Source: Gnetum montanum
Taxonomy: Eukaryota > Streptophyta > Gnetopsida > Gnetales > Gnetaceae
Length of the DNA: 64,000 nucleotides
NCBI GenBank assembly: GCA_015680685.1
Contig: MNCI01010839.1
Coordinates: forward strand, 821,787-885,786
Reading direction: 5' to 3'
In this document: positions 44,272 to 57,300 of the stretch, piece by piece
How positions within the stretch are numbered: position 1 is the first letter of the stretch
Layout of the letters: the number at the start of each line of letters is the position of its first letter
Position numbers and translations under genes: made by a program
Notes under the pieces: generated by a model
What the model was told of the DNA's origin: nothing
The model's input: only the letters and a program-made list of their open reading frames with translations
Database searches by the model: none

Positions 44272-47200
44272 GGCATCTTGATTGTTTGCAGGGATAGTAA
44301 GCGCTTCCTCCTTGTTGTTGAGCTTTTCGGGGTGTTAACATGGGTTGGCCCCATTGAGGCTGATGAGCTTCCCCCGGATCTAACCATGGATAACAATGGG
44401 GTTTGGTTCAGGTAAGGCGCATGTGGATTTCTGGCCTTCCTGTTGGATAATTTCGAGGTGGCCATCTGGTCGAACTTTAGTGAAGTGATTGCAAGGAGTG
44501 TGCTTGAGGCAATGCTGCCGGGAGCTGCAGAGGATGTCATGGTCTTCATAGAAGACATTGACGAGGGGCCGCTTGTTAACGAGGATGGTTCTACCCGTGG
44601 GCCCCAGTCTACACGCCCTCTAACTCGCATGTGGGCACTATTGCCGTGAGGGTTAGACTACCTCAACAATACTCTGTTCATAGCAGCCCGTGCGCACACA
44701 ATATTCCAGAATCCTCCTGGCACAGTGTACTGAGTGGACAGGTAGGACTATTTAAGTTTATTGTTTCCTTTTTCTGTTTGGTGTTTGTTTCGTGTTTTGA
44801 CATTTATTTGTTTATAGACCAAAGACCAACCCAGACGGGACATTGATTGAGGATGAAGGACTAGCTCTTGCTCGCACTACCCTGGAGGCATTCATGATGG
44901 GCCCCACCCTTCGTGGAATCGTACTGGGTCAAAAGAAGGGAGCGATCGTCCATTTTCACAAGCAGTTCTCTAGAGCGTTCGCGATGTGCAAAGCTCATGG
45001 GTGGCTTCATGAAGACTAGTCTGACAAAGGGCCAGTCTTCCCTCGTGACTTTGGCAGCACATCTAAATCCACCACTAACGGTAAATGATAACATTTCCTA
45101 GATATGTTAGTGAGTTGTTCAATTGTTTGGAGTTACGCTGATATGACCATTTTAAATTTTTTTTACAGTTGATGCACCTCCTAGTGAGGATCTGGTGACA
45201 ACTAGACGAACCGAGACTACCTTGTCGATGAAGTTCGGGGAGGTGACTAAGGCTCAAAAGTGGTTGCATAGACAAGCTCCACCGTCCATCGTTCATTGCC
45301 TAGATAATGTCAGCCTCATGGAGCTTTTTATGACCCCGAGTCCTGACATATCCATAGGAGAGATGATTGGGATCGTGGACTCTTTTAATGAGTCTATCTC
45401 ATACTACAGCACCCATATTAAGGGTGTCAAGGTAGTTTTTCATCTATCGCCTGAGTTCTTTTCAAACTTATTTGGCGTACCAGTAGATGGCTTAAATGTA
45501 GTATTAGACAGAGCTCATAAAGAGCTTCAGACGGTTCGTGAGTTGGAAGATTGGCTAGGCGTGGCCAAGGGTGCCAAGGGATTCCCGATGCAGGGGAAAG
45601 CAAAACTTGTGGAAGTGAATGAATTGTATCCCCTATTCAGGGCATAGGTATTCCCTAAAACCCTTTCCCAGGTGAAGTGTCTTGGGGTTGAGGCTATTCG
45701 TGTCATGCGAACTATCTTGGAAACGGGCATGCGATATAACTGGGCATGATTTTTGTTGTCGGGCATGCACAAGGAGATAGTGTGGTTGCGTTCGAATGTC
45801 GAGGCGCAATCCCACTTCACCTTTGCGTTCATCGCTAGTTATCTTCGTTGTTTTGCCGAGTTCCTAGTAGTCCGTGAAGACAACCAGTTTGTTCTGCAGG
45901 ATCGGGGTTAGCTATTCCGCCCATGGATCAATCACTTGTTTGAGATAGCAAAATCCCAAGATGCACCTGAAGGCATTGATGAATCTGTTTCTATCACTAC
46001 AGCAGGATCATCTGGCGCTTCAATCCTCACACGTGATAGTTTGGGGTTGGAGCCAGACGACGTACCCTACACTGCTAGCAGGGCAGAATGGGTCATCAAG
46101 GAGACCGTTGGCCAAGCCAAGTCAAAGCTAAAAAGGCCTGAACGCATGACTGAGGAAGTCTCCAATGTGAACCCGCCACTCGTGAAGCGCATACGCTTCA
46201 AGATACCTGGTAAGCGGACCTCGCCCACTTATTGCTTTATCGTTTTCATTTTCATTTATGACTTTTACTTCAATCGCTTACGTGTGATTGATATTTTTTG
46301 TTTAATTTAAAAAAGTGAGGAAGCAGGCTTTAGAGACTATCACCGAGGAGGAGGAGACCAACACAGAGAAGAATAACGAGGAGGAACATACGGAGAAGGG
46401 CCAGGGTGGAGGAATGGAGGAGTTAAAGGAAAATACCACTGAAACCGCACCGTTGGACGATCAGGATGCTATCAACCAAATGTTCAGCAGCTTCCTTAAG
46501 GGAAATCTGGACTTGGAAGACCCCCCCAGAGGGCGACAAGGATCATGGTACACTATTTCGTTTTGAATTGCCTGACCAATTGTCATTCCTATGGTATTTT
46601 ATTTTTGTGCTTTTATCCTGTTCAGATGAAGGCAGTGAGACCAGGACGGTGCAGCTGGACGTACGTATGAAAACACTTCCTCCTGAGAGGACCGCGGAGG
46701 TTAGTTCGTCCCGTACCCATGAGCCATTTACTTGGTCTGAAATGTCAAGCAAAATGGATTTTATGGATGGAATCGTGGAGGAAGTTGTTGAACCGATCCA
46801 GGAAGCCCATCCTGACATAGGTATAAATCATTTAGAGTTTTGGAATTTCATGTCTTGTTTATATTGTCCTAGCATTTGTATTTTTCGCGTGGGTAGATGC
46901 TCAATTGAGATGGGATCCCTTTGAAAGCATTAGCATAGAAAGTTTAACCACACTTCCCCCAGAAGTGGAACAGGTGCCAAGGCCTGTTTACGATGGAGTT
47001 GCAGAAGGCTTTGTGCACAACGCTAAGTCGTTATGGACCTGTAGGCGTTCCATTGAGTAGTTGTGGCTACAGATTCAGGCAAAATAAAGGGAAGTCTCTG
47101 AGTTGTCAATGGAACGTGATGATCTCAAGGCTCGATCGCTCCTGGCAAACGTCCGAGGTTACGTACACTAGATATTGGAACCTATTGAATCGTCATGTGT

Positions 47201-48124
47201 CGCTAACTCGGAGAATGGAAAAGTGCAAAGTCCAAATTGATCTCCTGAACCTTAAATGTCAAGATTGGAAAGCCTTCGCTTCCAAGGTTCGTAAGTGGGG
47301 TCAGGATGAGAAAAATCACAAACATTAGTACAAGAAGTTGTTAAAAGAGGTGTCTATTGAAAAGGGCCAACTAGAGATGTTTGTGGAGGGTTTTGGTTTG
47401 CGTTCTGCTTTCGATACTTTTGCTCAAAACACAACTGTGGAAATGGAGTCGCCTACCAGGGTGATCACAACTGCTTCTGGGGAAGTGTCGGTGGGCGAGT
47501 TCCCTTTGAAACGTCCTACCTACTCGGCTGTCGACAAAGGAAAGACTTTGGCAGACGTTGACTTAGGCCTTGATGGGACAGATTGGGCCAGCGTTTCAGA
47601 AGAAGAAATCCTTCGTCGGCTGGAATTCGGCTTAGGGGGATCTCCTATCATAAGCGTTTTATCCTTATGAAATTAAGTTACTGAATAACATTTAAAACTT
47701 TGACATTCGCTTATTCTTATGTTGGTTGTTCTTTTTGGTATTTTCAGGATGAAGGTGGCGATGATGCCCAAGAAGCAGGCCCTAGTGGAGTAGGGGCCTC
47801 TAATGCTGGTGGATATAAATGGGACGATCCTCCCATCCCGGATGCTTAGGATTTTTAATTTTTGTTTTTAGTTTTCTGTTTTACGGGACTATTCTGATTC
47901 CAATTGATGTGGGAATTGTGAATTGAAAACTTTGAGGTATTTTAAAGAGACAGTGGAAAACAGTTAACTCTTGTAATTGTATAAAATATTTTGTTGATTT
48001 TGAGTTTATTTGCACACATGACATGACAATATAAAATGTTTTTGGTTTACTTTTTTGCTTTAAGCGTGACGCACTGGAGTAATTATAAATGATAAGTGGA
48101 AAGGAAAACAAAGCATAAGTGTAG

Positions 48125-48365
48125 GAACTAGTTTAAGGCCATTTCGGGCCAAATTCGTACTAGTTTAAGGCCATTTCGGGCCCCAATCGTGGCTAGTTTT
48201 ACGTCTTTGCGGACATGATAGTTTACCGTCATCTCGGACAGGGAGTGTAGTTTAATAATAATTTTTTTTTCAATTTACTGTAGTTTAGTGTCATTTCGGA
48301 CGAATTATAGTTTAACGTCGTTTCAGACATGTTATAGTTTAACGTCGTTTCGGACTGTGGTGTGT
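48125..48365 (+). repeat. Mini-hairpin array after protease, A2
   Basis: About seven units: two TAGTTTAAGGCCATTTCGGG units, then GTC-...-GAC forms (CGTC-TTTGCG-GACA, CGTC-ATCTCG-GACA, GTC-ATTTCG-GAC). They lie between the convergent 3' ends of gag-pro and aORF, as in A1. Confidence 0.8.
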
Positions 48366-48370
48366 TGATA

Positions 48371-51300
48371 TTATTGTAATAGTTTTTTAATTTTCTTCCT
48401 TTTAATGTTAGGCGATGTGTTAACGGGTATGATTCTGTATTCAGCATCCCCTTCGCTGATCACATTGAATGGTAATTCAGCCCAAGGGACGTCTGATGGA
48501 ATGGCTTCCATGTTAGTGTTTTAAGATGTTTCGATAGTTGGCGGGGGTTCTGTGTTATTTTCTAATTGAGATGGTGTATGTACGATGTCAGACGCAGGTG
48601 TTTTTGCTTTAGGTGAATCTTGTTTCGTGTTCAGAGATTTACCACTTACCAGTTGTTGTGCATTTTCAGCGTTTCGTTTAGGCTCTTCAAGCTCGACTTC
48701 TGAACCTTGGTCCATGTCTATGTGTGATGAAATGATAGGCGTAGCAGCCTCCCCATGTATGATGATTTCACCGCCTTCATAAGGCAGGTGGATCTCTTGG
48801 TGTATAGGGGAGGAGACCGCTTTTAGTTGGGCCAACCAGGGTCTTCCTAGTATCAGGTTGAATCCTGGCATTTCATCGACAACCAGGAACTCGGCGGACG
48901 TGGGAAATTGATCCCTAGCTATGAAGTCTAAGGTCACTGTGCCTTTGACTATTACGCATGACCCACTGAATGATTTTAAACATGTGATTGCGGTTGGTTT
49001 GATTAATTTAGTAAGCCCTAGTTGTTCAATGATGGGGTACAGTACTACATTTGTGGCAGCTCCATCATCTACATGGACCCTATGTATCCTGAATTGATTT
49101 ATGCGTATCGTTATGAACATGGGGGCTGTTGTTATTTCCTATGTTTTCTTGTCCACCTTAATGTTGTCGTCATGGAATCTCAAGGGTTTAGGAGTGGTCC
49201 CATGAGACGAGTACATTACCGCATGGATGGCAGGTTCGTTTGGGGGCAAGCCCTCACTTACCGGCATCAATGTTAACATGCGTACTAGAGCTTCTCGATG
49301 TGTTTGGGATGTTAGCACCAAGTCATACAAGCTCAATGAAGTGTTCTTTTGCTTCAATGCTTGGGTGACTTGTGTTAAGGTTGTTGCTAAATCTCTACTG
49401 TTTGGGGCATTTTTATCAATGATAACTCGGTCCATTGGGCCCAACAGTTTTATTTCATGTTTTGTTGGTTTGTCATTTTTTTTCGAAGTTGTCGTTTTAA
49501 GCAGTTCATGTTTTTCAGATGATTCGCCTTCATCACCTGCGTCCGGTTGGTTGTTAGGTGATGACATAGGTACAGAGTTAAGTGGAATGGGCTTAGATGG
49601 CCCCAGAGCTAACCGTTGGTATTCCTTCTCCACACGTTCACGTGTAAGCCTATCTGCTAGGCGTTCTCATGTGTCGCGTGGAGGTGGGGCTGGTCTTGGA
49701 GCCTCGGGCTACCCTGGGATTCGCACCACATACGGAGGCGGGTGGGGTTGCGGTTGGACAGTCAGATGTGGTTGAGTGTAAGGTTGGCCAGGTACCCTAA
49801 TGACATAGGGGCTGGGTTTTCCTTGCGTTTGTGAGGTGGAGGCTTGGTAATCATTAGGATTTTCGGGTATCCTAACGACATATGGGGTTGGTTTCGGCGG
49901 AGGTTGGATCTCCACCATTGCGACTGCTGGTGGTACTCGGACTATGAAAGGGGCAGGCTGAGTAGAAGGGGTTGATGCATTTGAGGGAATGACGGGAGGG
50001 ACACGCACCACATATGGTTTGTCACGTGTCATGGTGTTAGGCGTGGGTATGGCCGAGGGTATTCAGACGATGTATGGCTGCTAGGGAGCACGTGGTGGTT
50101 GAGGTGTGGGCATGAGCACAGCAGGGGGAATCTGAACTATGAACGGCCTATTAGGTATTTCCTGTTTATATTGGGGATAGACAGTGTTAATGTTGGGTGC
50201 ATCGGAATCATCATCAAGGTAGATTGTATTGATGACGTATGGCGCCTCTTTGGTGTTTAGGGGGTCTTTGTACACCCCCATAGCTTGATTCTGTGGTTGG
50301 ACCAGGTTGGCCTCATCAAAAGTGATTTGGCCTTCATCGATCATCCGCTAATTATCCTGTTTCAAAGTGAAATAGTAATCCATACCGTGCCCATTTCATT
50401 GATGGTAGTCGCAAAAGTGATCCATTCTGAAGCCTTTGGGTACGGGAGGCTCATCCGGCGTTGCTCAGCTTGGGTTCTGAATGAGTTGACAGAACCGGTC
50501 ATGTCTCTGGATGGCCATGGGGGATAACTATTTATGTTTCATCAACCCAGCCTTCAGGAGTTGATCAAAGAGCTGGGAAGGCTTCATTGGCAAAGGCGTA
50601 TATTGAGAGGGTTCTTTCCTCTCGAAATTTCGCGTACGGTTAGTTGTTGGGTTTTGCGATGATGATGATTCTAGCGCGGTTGTGGGTATTGGTTTATTGT
50701 AGTTAGTAGGGACTGCGGGTGGTTTATTTTGGTGTGTCATGTTTGCTTGTTGCACGCCTGCTATTGATGCTATGGTTGTCTTAGCCTTCTCTTTATCTTT
50801 TTTAGTGTGTTGATTTCTGAAGGCTAAGTATGTAGGGTCGTGGCTGTTTTGGGCTGCTTCTTCTATATTCTTAATTTGTACAAAAGCCTGGTTAAGATTG
50901 TGCGCATTAAGGTAATACAGCTTGGATTTAAAGAAATCATTAATAGCTCCCTTAAGAATTGTGAGCAAGTATGTTTGTGAGATCGGCTCATGCAACTTGT
51001 TGAGAGCGGCGCTCCACCTCTGAATAAATTTCTGTACAGGTTCAAGCGGTGCTTGCTTGACCTGTATGAGGCTATCCAGTGTGGCCTCAGGTTTCAAGTT
51101 GTACTTGAACCTAGTCACAAACTAGTGTAATAAGTCTTCCAAGGAGAAGATGGAATTCCTTGGTAGAGCCCGATACCAATCAAGTGCTCTCCCCACGAGG
51201 GACATGGGGAACACTCGGAGAATGGCATGGGGCCATGCCTGGAGTAGTATGCATTCTAACCTAAATGTTATCAAGTGTGCGTTGGGGTCTGTCTCCCTGT

Positions 51301-52573
51301 TGTATTTGGTTAGTGTTGGTAAGGAGATGCCTTTGGGCAAGGTTAAGGGTGGGATAGATGAGCTGATGGGGTCATCTTGGTATAAGTCCACTACCTTCAA
51401 CTCCCCGTTGATGGCTATTTTGAGGCGTTTTACCTCGTTAGTTAATTCTTGCATTAGTTTCTTGGCATCTGCCCAATCTTGGGCACTAGGTTACAAGGCA
51501 ACTTGTGGTTGTGGTATATTGTACAGGTTAGACTGTTGGATGGTGGATTGAAAGGCCGAAAGTTGCACGGTCGGCGGTTGTGTTTGTGGAAGGTGAACAA
51601 CATGTGGTGCTAAGGATGATACATTATATACAGGGGGTTGTTGCTGCTGTGGTTGTGGTCATATTTGGGGAATGTTAACATGTGGAAATGTGTGTGATGG
51701 CACATTGTGGTGAGCGGGTTGGTGTGACGGCACACCCATCGCTGGCCATTGCCCGACCACGTTGAGCGAAGGGACCCCTTGTTGGGTTACGGCGGTCGAG
51801 GGGGCTGCGTGCGTTTGAATGTGAGGGATGTAGTGGGCGGATGTGGAGGCTGGTATTACATGTGGCATCCCTATCACTCGAGGTGGAAATGTCACTCCCA
51901 CGCTGTCGTGAGGGGGCAGTGCTTGTGAGGACAAGCTTGCCGCTGCAGCGGGTATGATTGCAAGAGGGAAGGTGTTAGGTTGGGGGTCGCTCGAGGGAGG
52001 AATATGCACTAGTGCTGATGTTTCTGGTTGTGGTGCTTGGGCATGAGTGAACCTGAGGTGCTGTAGGGGCATGATTTCCCCTGTATTAGGATGAAAAATG
52101 GGGTTAGCGTGTGCTTGCAGGCTCAGAGTGTGGTAAGAATCCTCTTGTTTAGATTGAGCAGCGAATTCATTCTCTTCCTCTAGTTGGGGCTCTAGCGTAG
52201 GTTGATCCAACGAGTGTCTCCTTTGCAGGAGGAGCTATGTGACGAGCTCTGAATACTGCTCCAGAACAGGGATTACGTCATACGGTGAAGGGACGAACTT
52301 GCATCCCCCTCTGTAAAAGAGTTCGAACTGCCTCTTTACCTCTAGTTCGGCTCGGTCTACAGCTAGGCCAGCTTGTATCCTAATGCATATGAAATTATAC
52401 TAATCTTGGGTTATAATGTTGGAGGCTGGGTCTCTCCCTTGCAACCTTAGGGATCAGTGGGGCCCCGTGGTGGGTTGTACTCCTGGGTGTTGCGTGACAG
52501 GCTGTTGGATAGCCATGGTGCCTACGATGTCGGTTACTTGAGTTGTTGCAGCGATGGTGTTCGCGGGGTTCAT
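48371..52573 (-). pseudogene. gag-pro: A2 gag-protease polyprotein with in-frame stops
   Basis: A single frame of 1,401 codons from the ATG at 52573 to the TAA at 48371, without net frameshift. Stops include TAG at 51122-51124 and 50528-50530, where A1 keeps CAG. Domains in order match A1: Pro-rich N-terminus, capsid domain (about 51330-51000; ALDWYRALP), zinc-knuckle-like region near 50420-50370 (damaged by stops and substitutions), PYVVRVP repeats (50180-49720), protease VHVDDGAATNVV (about 49075) and ILGRPWLAQL (about 48850). Confidence 0.87.
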
Positions 52574-52614
52574 GATGAATTGTTAAGGGTATGACACGGG
52601 GTAGAGGGGCGAAA

Positions 52615-53120
52615 TTAGTATACTTGGTACAACGTAAACTAGGTGACAAAGTGCAGCGTATACGCTTCACATTCAGCGTATAGCGTCAGCGTAGACAATG
52701 TATACAACGTGGGGGCTGCAGCGTATATGCTAGGCAGCGTATACAGCTTTGGCGTAAAACAGAGTGCAGCGTAAAACAAAATGCAGTGTAAAACAAGGCT
52801 CAGCGTAAAACAAAATGCAGCGTAAAACAAGGCTCAACATAAAATATAGTGCAGCGTAAAACAAGGCTCAGTGTGAAATAGAGTGCAGCGTAAAACAAGG
52901 CACAGCGTAAAATAGGACAGCATAGAGAGTGTAATTTTCTGGTTAAGTTTTAACAGGGACAGCGTAAATACTGAATAACGTAGACACTGGACAGTTTGCA
53001 GGCTAAGTTTTCAGACCAGGCTGTGCAAATGCTGGGAAGGTTTCAACAGGAAGTGGCATGTGGTTGGTAGTGTATACGCTCAACAGCGTAAACGCTGGGA
53101 AGTTTGCAAATAAGGTTTTT
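52615..53120. repeat. GCGTA-motif leader, A2
   Basis: About 500 bp between PBS and gag ATG, filled with GCAGCGTAAAACAA units (52760-52915, roughly 20-25-bp spacing) and GCGTATACGC-type sites. No coding sequence. Confidence 0.75.
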
Positions 53121-53124
53121 AGGA

Positions 53125-53143
53125 GGCCCTCCTTCTAGCGCCA
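53125..53143 (-). other. Primer binding site, A2
   Basis: TGGCGCTAGAAGGAGGGCC in element orientation, five bases inside the 5' LTR; identical to A1. Confidence 0.82.
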
Positions 53144-53148
53144 ATTTT

Positions 53149-54364
53149 TGTACTGCCTGAAATCGTCGATCTCCAGCTGGAAGGAAACAAAGACCATGGG
53201 ATCACAGGACATGCATAGAAGACCCTACCTTCACCTGAGGGTGAGCTAGAATGCACGAAGGTAGAGTACCTTGGGTGGTCCGCACGCGGATCAGACAAGG
53301 ATTTCCCCGAACATATGCCGAAGTTGCTATACGCTGGGTTATGTGTAAACGGCGTAACGGGCGTAAACGAGAGCGTAAACAACGTAACAGATGCGAACAG
53401 GGTGTAAATGTAAATGAGCGTAAAAAAAACACATGTAAGAAATCAGCGTAAACTGTAAACAATGATATTACAGAATGAGAGCACAGTGCACCGGTCTAAC
53501 GCAGTTGTGATGGAACACAAGGCGGACGAAGAGCCCCGGTGAATGCAGGGATGACTCGGCTGGTTCACACTGTAGGCGGAGCGTAGAGACTGTGTGCCCA
53601 GCGTACAGGACTATCCAGGATAAGAGGGTTTTTAGCTCTGGTGCATAGCGTAAATGTTCTCTTGTATGCTCTCGAATTTTTTGCCAAACCCCCCCTTTGT
53701 GCAAGTGGAAAAGTGGGGTTTTTATACCGGTTGTTACGCTAGACTCGGGTTGGGCAACACGTGCACGTTGACCAGGAACAAAAGGGCATAAAATTTACAA
53801 GTGTACAACATATTACATCTGCTGAGCGTATACGCTATACAGGTGGGTGTAGAATTTGGGCATACACGCTGGGCGTACACGCTAGATGTGTTGGGCGTAG
53901 ATGGTGTGGACGCTGGGCGTACATGCTAAGCGTATACGCCGACAATGGCTGGGCGTATACGCCGGGCGTGTACGCTGATGATTGCCGACTTGCTTCAATT
54001 CTTGCTCTTCAGTGCTGTCTTCATTCTGTCCTTGGAGACTCCATGTCGGGCATAAACATTTGCCGTACCCGCTGAGCGTACATGTGAAGTGTACGTCGGG
54101 CGTGTAAGTTGGATGTCTACGCTGGGCGTATACGCTGTTGATGTCGGGCGTATACGCTGGGTGTATACGCTGTGGATGTCGGGCGTATATGCTAGGCGTA
54201 TACGCTGGGCGTATATGCTGGTATTGCATACTTAGTGAAAATTAGGCCTTTTGATCCCCAAAGTTACAATGTGTGACACCAAGTGTAGCCGTGGTTTTTC
54301 ATGGGTCCCAGGGACCTACTTCTTGTTGGACAAGTACCAAGCTCGAAATTTTTGTGGTGTTTCA
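53149..54364 (-). repeat. 5' LTR of A2
   Basis: A 1,216-bp LTR from TGTACTGCC to TTTCA. TATAAAAA is at 53719-53726 (minus), with the U3 palindrome array at 53820-54215. It aligns with 19393-20622 and 9971-11230. Confidence 0.92.
53820..54220. promoter_or_regulatory. U3 palindrome array, A2 5' LTR
   Basis: About a dozen GCGTATACGC or one-base variants upstream of the TATA box. It lacks the four-unit expansion found in the 3' LTR. Confidence 0.6.
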
Positions 54365-54369
54365 GGAGG
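54365..54369. repeat. Target site duplication of A2, right
   Basis: GGAGG, identical to 19388-19392. Confidence 0.9.
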
Positions 54370-57300
54370 TAGAAAGAAGAGGTCATTACATTCACCAATT
54401 TTAGGCCTTGGCAGGCTACAAGGTTGCTAGTTTTAGGCCTTAGTGGGCCATGACTTCATCAATTTTCGGCCATTGTAGGCTATGTGTTGCCAATTTTAGA
54501 CCATGGTGAGCCATAAGGTTGTTAGTTTTAGGCATTAATAGGTTATGGTCCATACTTTCCTAGCAAGTATGGGATGCTCTCAAAAGAGCACATAAGGCTA
54601 GAGCTATTATTGAAACATGATATAACATTCTAAATGTAAAAAAAATGATTGGAAAAACAATGGATGAGACTCTTACCATGAATGAGTCATTTGATCTTTG
54701 AGAGATCAAGAAGTCATTTTGGCATGATTGTATGATCACCGTTTCTCTCTTTTAACATGATAAGTTGTAGTCATTTTCATTGATTGTTCTATGTTGTAGA
54801 GTTGGCATTATTCACATCATTAGTATTCTCATTGTTGTTGGTCCTAGTCTAAGCTTTGGGTATCTCCTCTTGAAACTCCACCTATGAACCTTAGTCAATG
54901 TTGACATAGTTAACTAAAGGTAGCAACACATTATCTTCACAAATCATAACCTTCCCTTCCTTGTAGGGAAAGTGAATCTCTTGATGTATAGGGGATGAAA
55001 CTACACAAATATTAGTCAACCATAGTCTCCCTAGAATCATGTTGAACCTAGGTGTCTCTTCAACTACTAGGAAACTAGTGAATGTAGGAAATTGTACCTT
55101 GGCTACTAAATCCAATGAGATAAAACCTTGCACCACTGCTTGTGACCCATTAAATACTTAAGTGCTAAGGTAGTGGTGTCCTAAATGTTCTTGGTTAAGC
55201 CTAGTTTCTCAACAATGGAATATGGTATCACATTCGTAGCCATCCCATCATCCACATGAACATGGTAAAGCTTATATCTACCATAACATATAGTAATAAG
55301 GAGAGGAGCAAATAGCACTTGTTCATTTTAAGAGTCAATCTTCACTTCACTATCATGGAAGTTGAGCATTATTTGATGTCCATTTTCTCAATGTGAAGGT
55401 TGCTCAATGTTAGAGTAAATTGACTCTTTGTTGACTAGCATGTCTTTTCTCACATGGATAGAAGTCAACACTTGAGCTAGTGAGTCCCTATGAGTAGGAG
55501 ATCTCATGACCAAGTCATACACATTTTTTGACCTATTCTTTTATTTGAGGGACCATTTGACTTACTCCATTGTTGTGAGAAAATTCTTTCTCTTGGCTAG
55601 TGATGTTTCAATTATGGCTTGGGTCTCAATCCATGTGCCTTGGGCCCCTTGTCCATGAATGTGGTTGATATTAGTGTGGGTCTTGATTGATTACCTTCAA
55701 GGGGCTTATTTATTGGTTTGGCGATAGGTTGGTTTCATTACCATTGTGATGATGATTTCTTACTAACCTATGAGTTATTAGTCATAATAGGTATGCTTTG
55801 GTCATGGGCCATTGTGGTCTTGCTTGTTGAAGGTGGAGGGATCTAGATAATGAATGGTTTCCTAGGCTTTTGAGGATTATCATCTCGTGGTTTGGGTTAT
55901 GAAGTTGATGCCACTGAAAGCAAGATAAATATGATGAAGGGCTTCTTAGGGGCTAGAGGAGGTGGTACCCATGTGATGAAGGACTCTATAGGCTTTCTAT
56001 TTTGGGATCATGATGGTACTCTGATGAAAAATGATTCTCTAAGAGGATTAAACCATTTGGCTTCCATGAATGAGACCAAGGTGTAGGACTTGTTGTTGGA
56101 TCTTGGAGAGTTAGGTTTATTCAACATCAAATATTTGTGGTCTATCATCTTCTAGAGGTCATCCTTTAATGCTAGGCAAAAATCAATGTCATGACCAGCC
56201 ATTTGATAATAACATTTACTATCTAGCATAAAGTACCTTGGTAGCTTTGGATCATGTTTGGTAGCTATTTTTAATTCTTTGGCTATGTCACAAAGATGAT
56301 CATGCCTCTTACAAGCCTCTTTGGATAGTTTCTTATGTTGTGTATGGTCATCTTTAAGCAACTATTCTAAAAGCTCAGAGGGCTTCATGGACAACCTAGT
56401 GTACTTAGACATATCCTTCCATCCAAAGTTTGGTCTTGGTTGATTTGAGTTGAAGGAAGTGGATGGTTGTGATGAGTCTTGGGATGTGTTTCATGATGAT
56501 GATCCTTGTCCTTCTCCTTGCTTTAACTCCTTTGTCACTATAGCCATAGTTGTATGTTCTTTCTTGGTCTTATCCCTATCCATCCTTGCATGTTGGTTTT
56601 TATAGGACATGTAGGATGAGTCCTTAATATTCTTTCTTAGTTTGTGAGAAGGCTTGGTTGAGTGATGAGGGCTCTAGGTAGTATAACATAGACTTGATAA
56701 AGTCATTTATTACTTTCTTGTACATGGCCAAGAGGTGGGTTTTAGCAATTGGCTTCGAAATCTCATTAATTGTTGAGTTCCATCATAGAATGAACCTTTT
56801 GATGGGTTCAAGTGGCTTCTAATTCACCTTCATTAGTTGATCCAATGTGGCATCTAGCTTCTAGTTGTATTTGAAGTAGTTGATAAACTGGCTAATCAAG
56901 TCCTCAAGGAAAGAGATGGAACCTTGAGAGACGTGGGAAAAATTCTTAATATTGTATGAGGCCAAGCTTGCAAAAAGAGGTACTTAGATTGGAAGATAAC
57001 TAGATGTGCATTGGGATCCCCTTCACCATTGTATTTGGTGAAGTTTGGAATAGGCAACCCCATAGGAAAGGTTATTTAAGGAACTATAGGGCTTATAGAA
57101 TCATCTTGGTAGAAATCTAGAACCTTGACCATTTCAGTTGTGTTGATCTTAAGTTTCCATAGCTCTTTGGTAAGGCCTTGGATCATTTGTAAGGCTTGAT
57201 CCAAGTCTTAGGGCATCCCCATGGGCTATTGTGCTTGTGTTGGCTATTGAGGAAGAATTTGTGAAGCTTGGGATCTCATGCTAGACTATGGTATTGAAGG

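Larger units (their letters stand above)
26026..47849 (+). pseudogene. A2 aORF: spliced opposite-strand gene, interrupted by element B in intron 1
   Basis: Best-preserved copy of the aORF. Exons: 26026-26156 (131 bp, as in A1); 44292-44741 (450 bp, as in A1); 44818 to about 45080; 45169-46209; then about 46314-46550, 46626-46820, 46900-47645 and 47748-47849 (102 bp, as in A1). Exon 2 has the NIF/FCP1-like pattern: FLLVVELFGVLTW, NNGVWFR, FLAFLLDNFEVAIWSN and NNTLF...FQNPPGTVY. The nucleophile Asp is Glu, the second Asp is Phe, and the late DD motif reads AAR. Exon 4 contains the PF20167-like region (VKVVFHLSPEFFSNLFGVP). Then come an acidic linker (EEEETNTEKNNEEE), FTWSEMSSK, and a coiled coil with WDPFESISIES at its start. 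Stops at 44415, 44647, 45017, 45645 and elsewhere show it is dead. No function can be assigned. Confidence 0.75.
19393..54364 (-). mobile_element. Element A2: full-length Tat-like Ty3/Gypsy retrotransposon, split by B
   Basis: A complete minus-strand element with two LTRs, PBS, PPT and a 5-bp target duplication (GGAGG). Without B and its duplicated ATCGT it is about 17.6 kb, very large for Ty3/Gypsy. Order in its own orientation: 5' LTR, PBS, leader, gag-pro (52573-48371), hairpin array, aORF on the opposite strand (26026-47849), hairpin array, pol (25329-21869), hairpin array, PPT, 3' LTR. By eye the LTRs differ by roughly 7% over a sampled 200 bp of R/U5. Confidence 0.93.
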
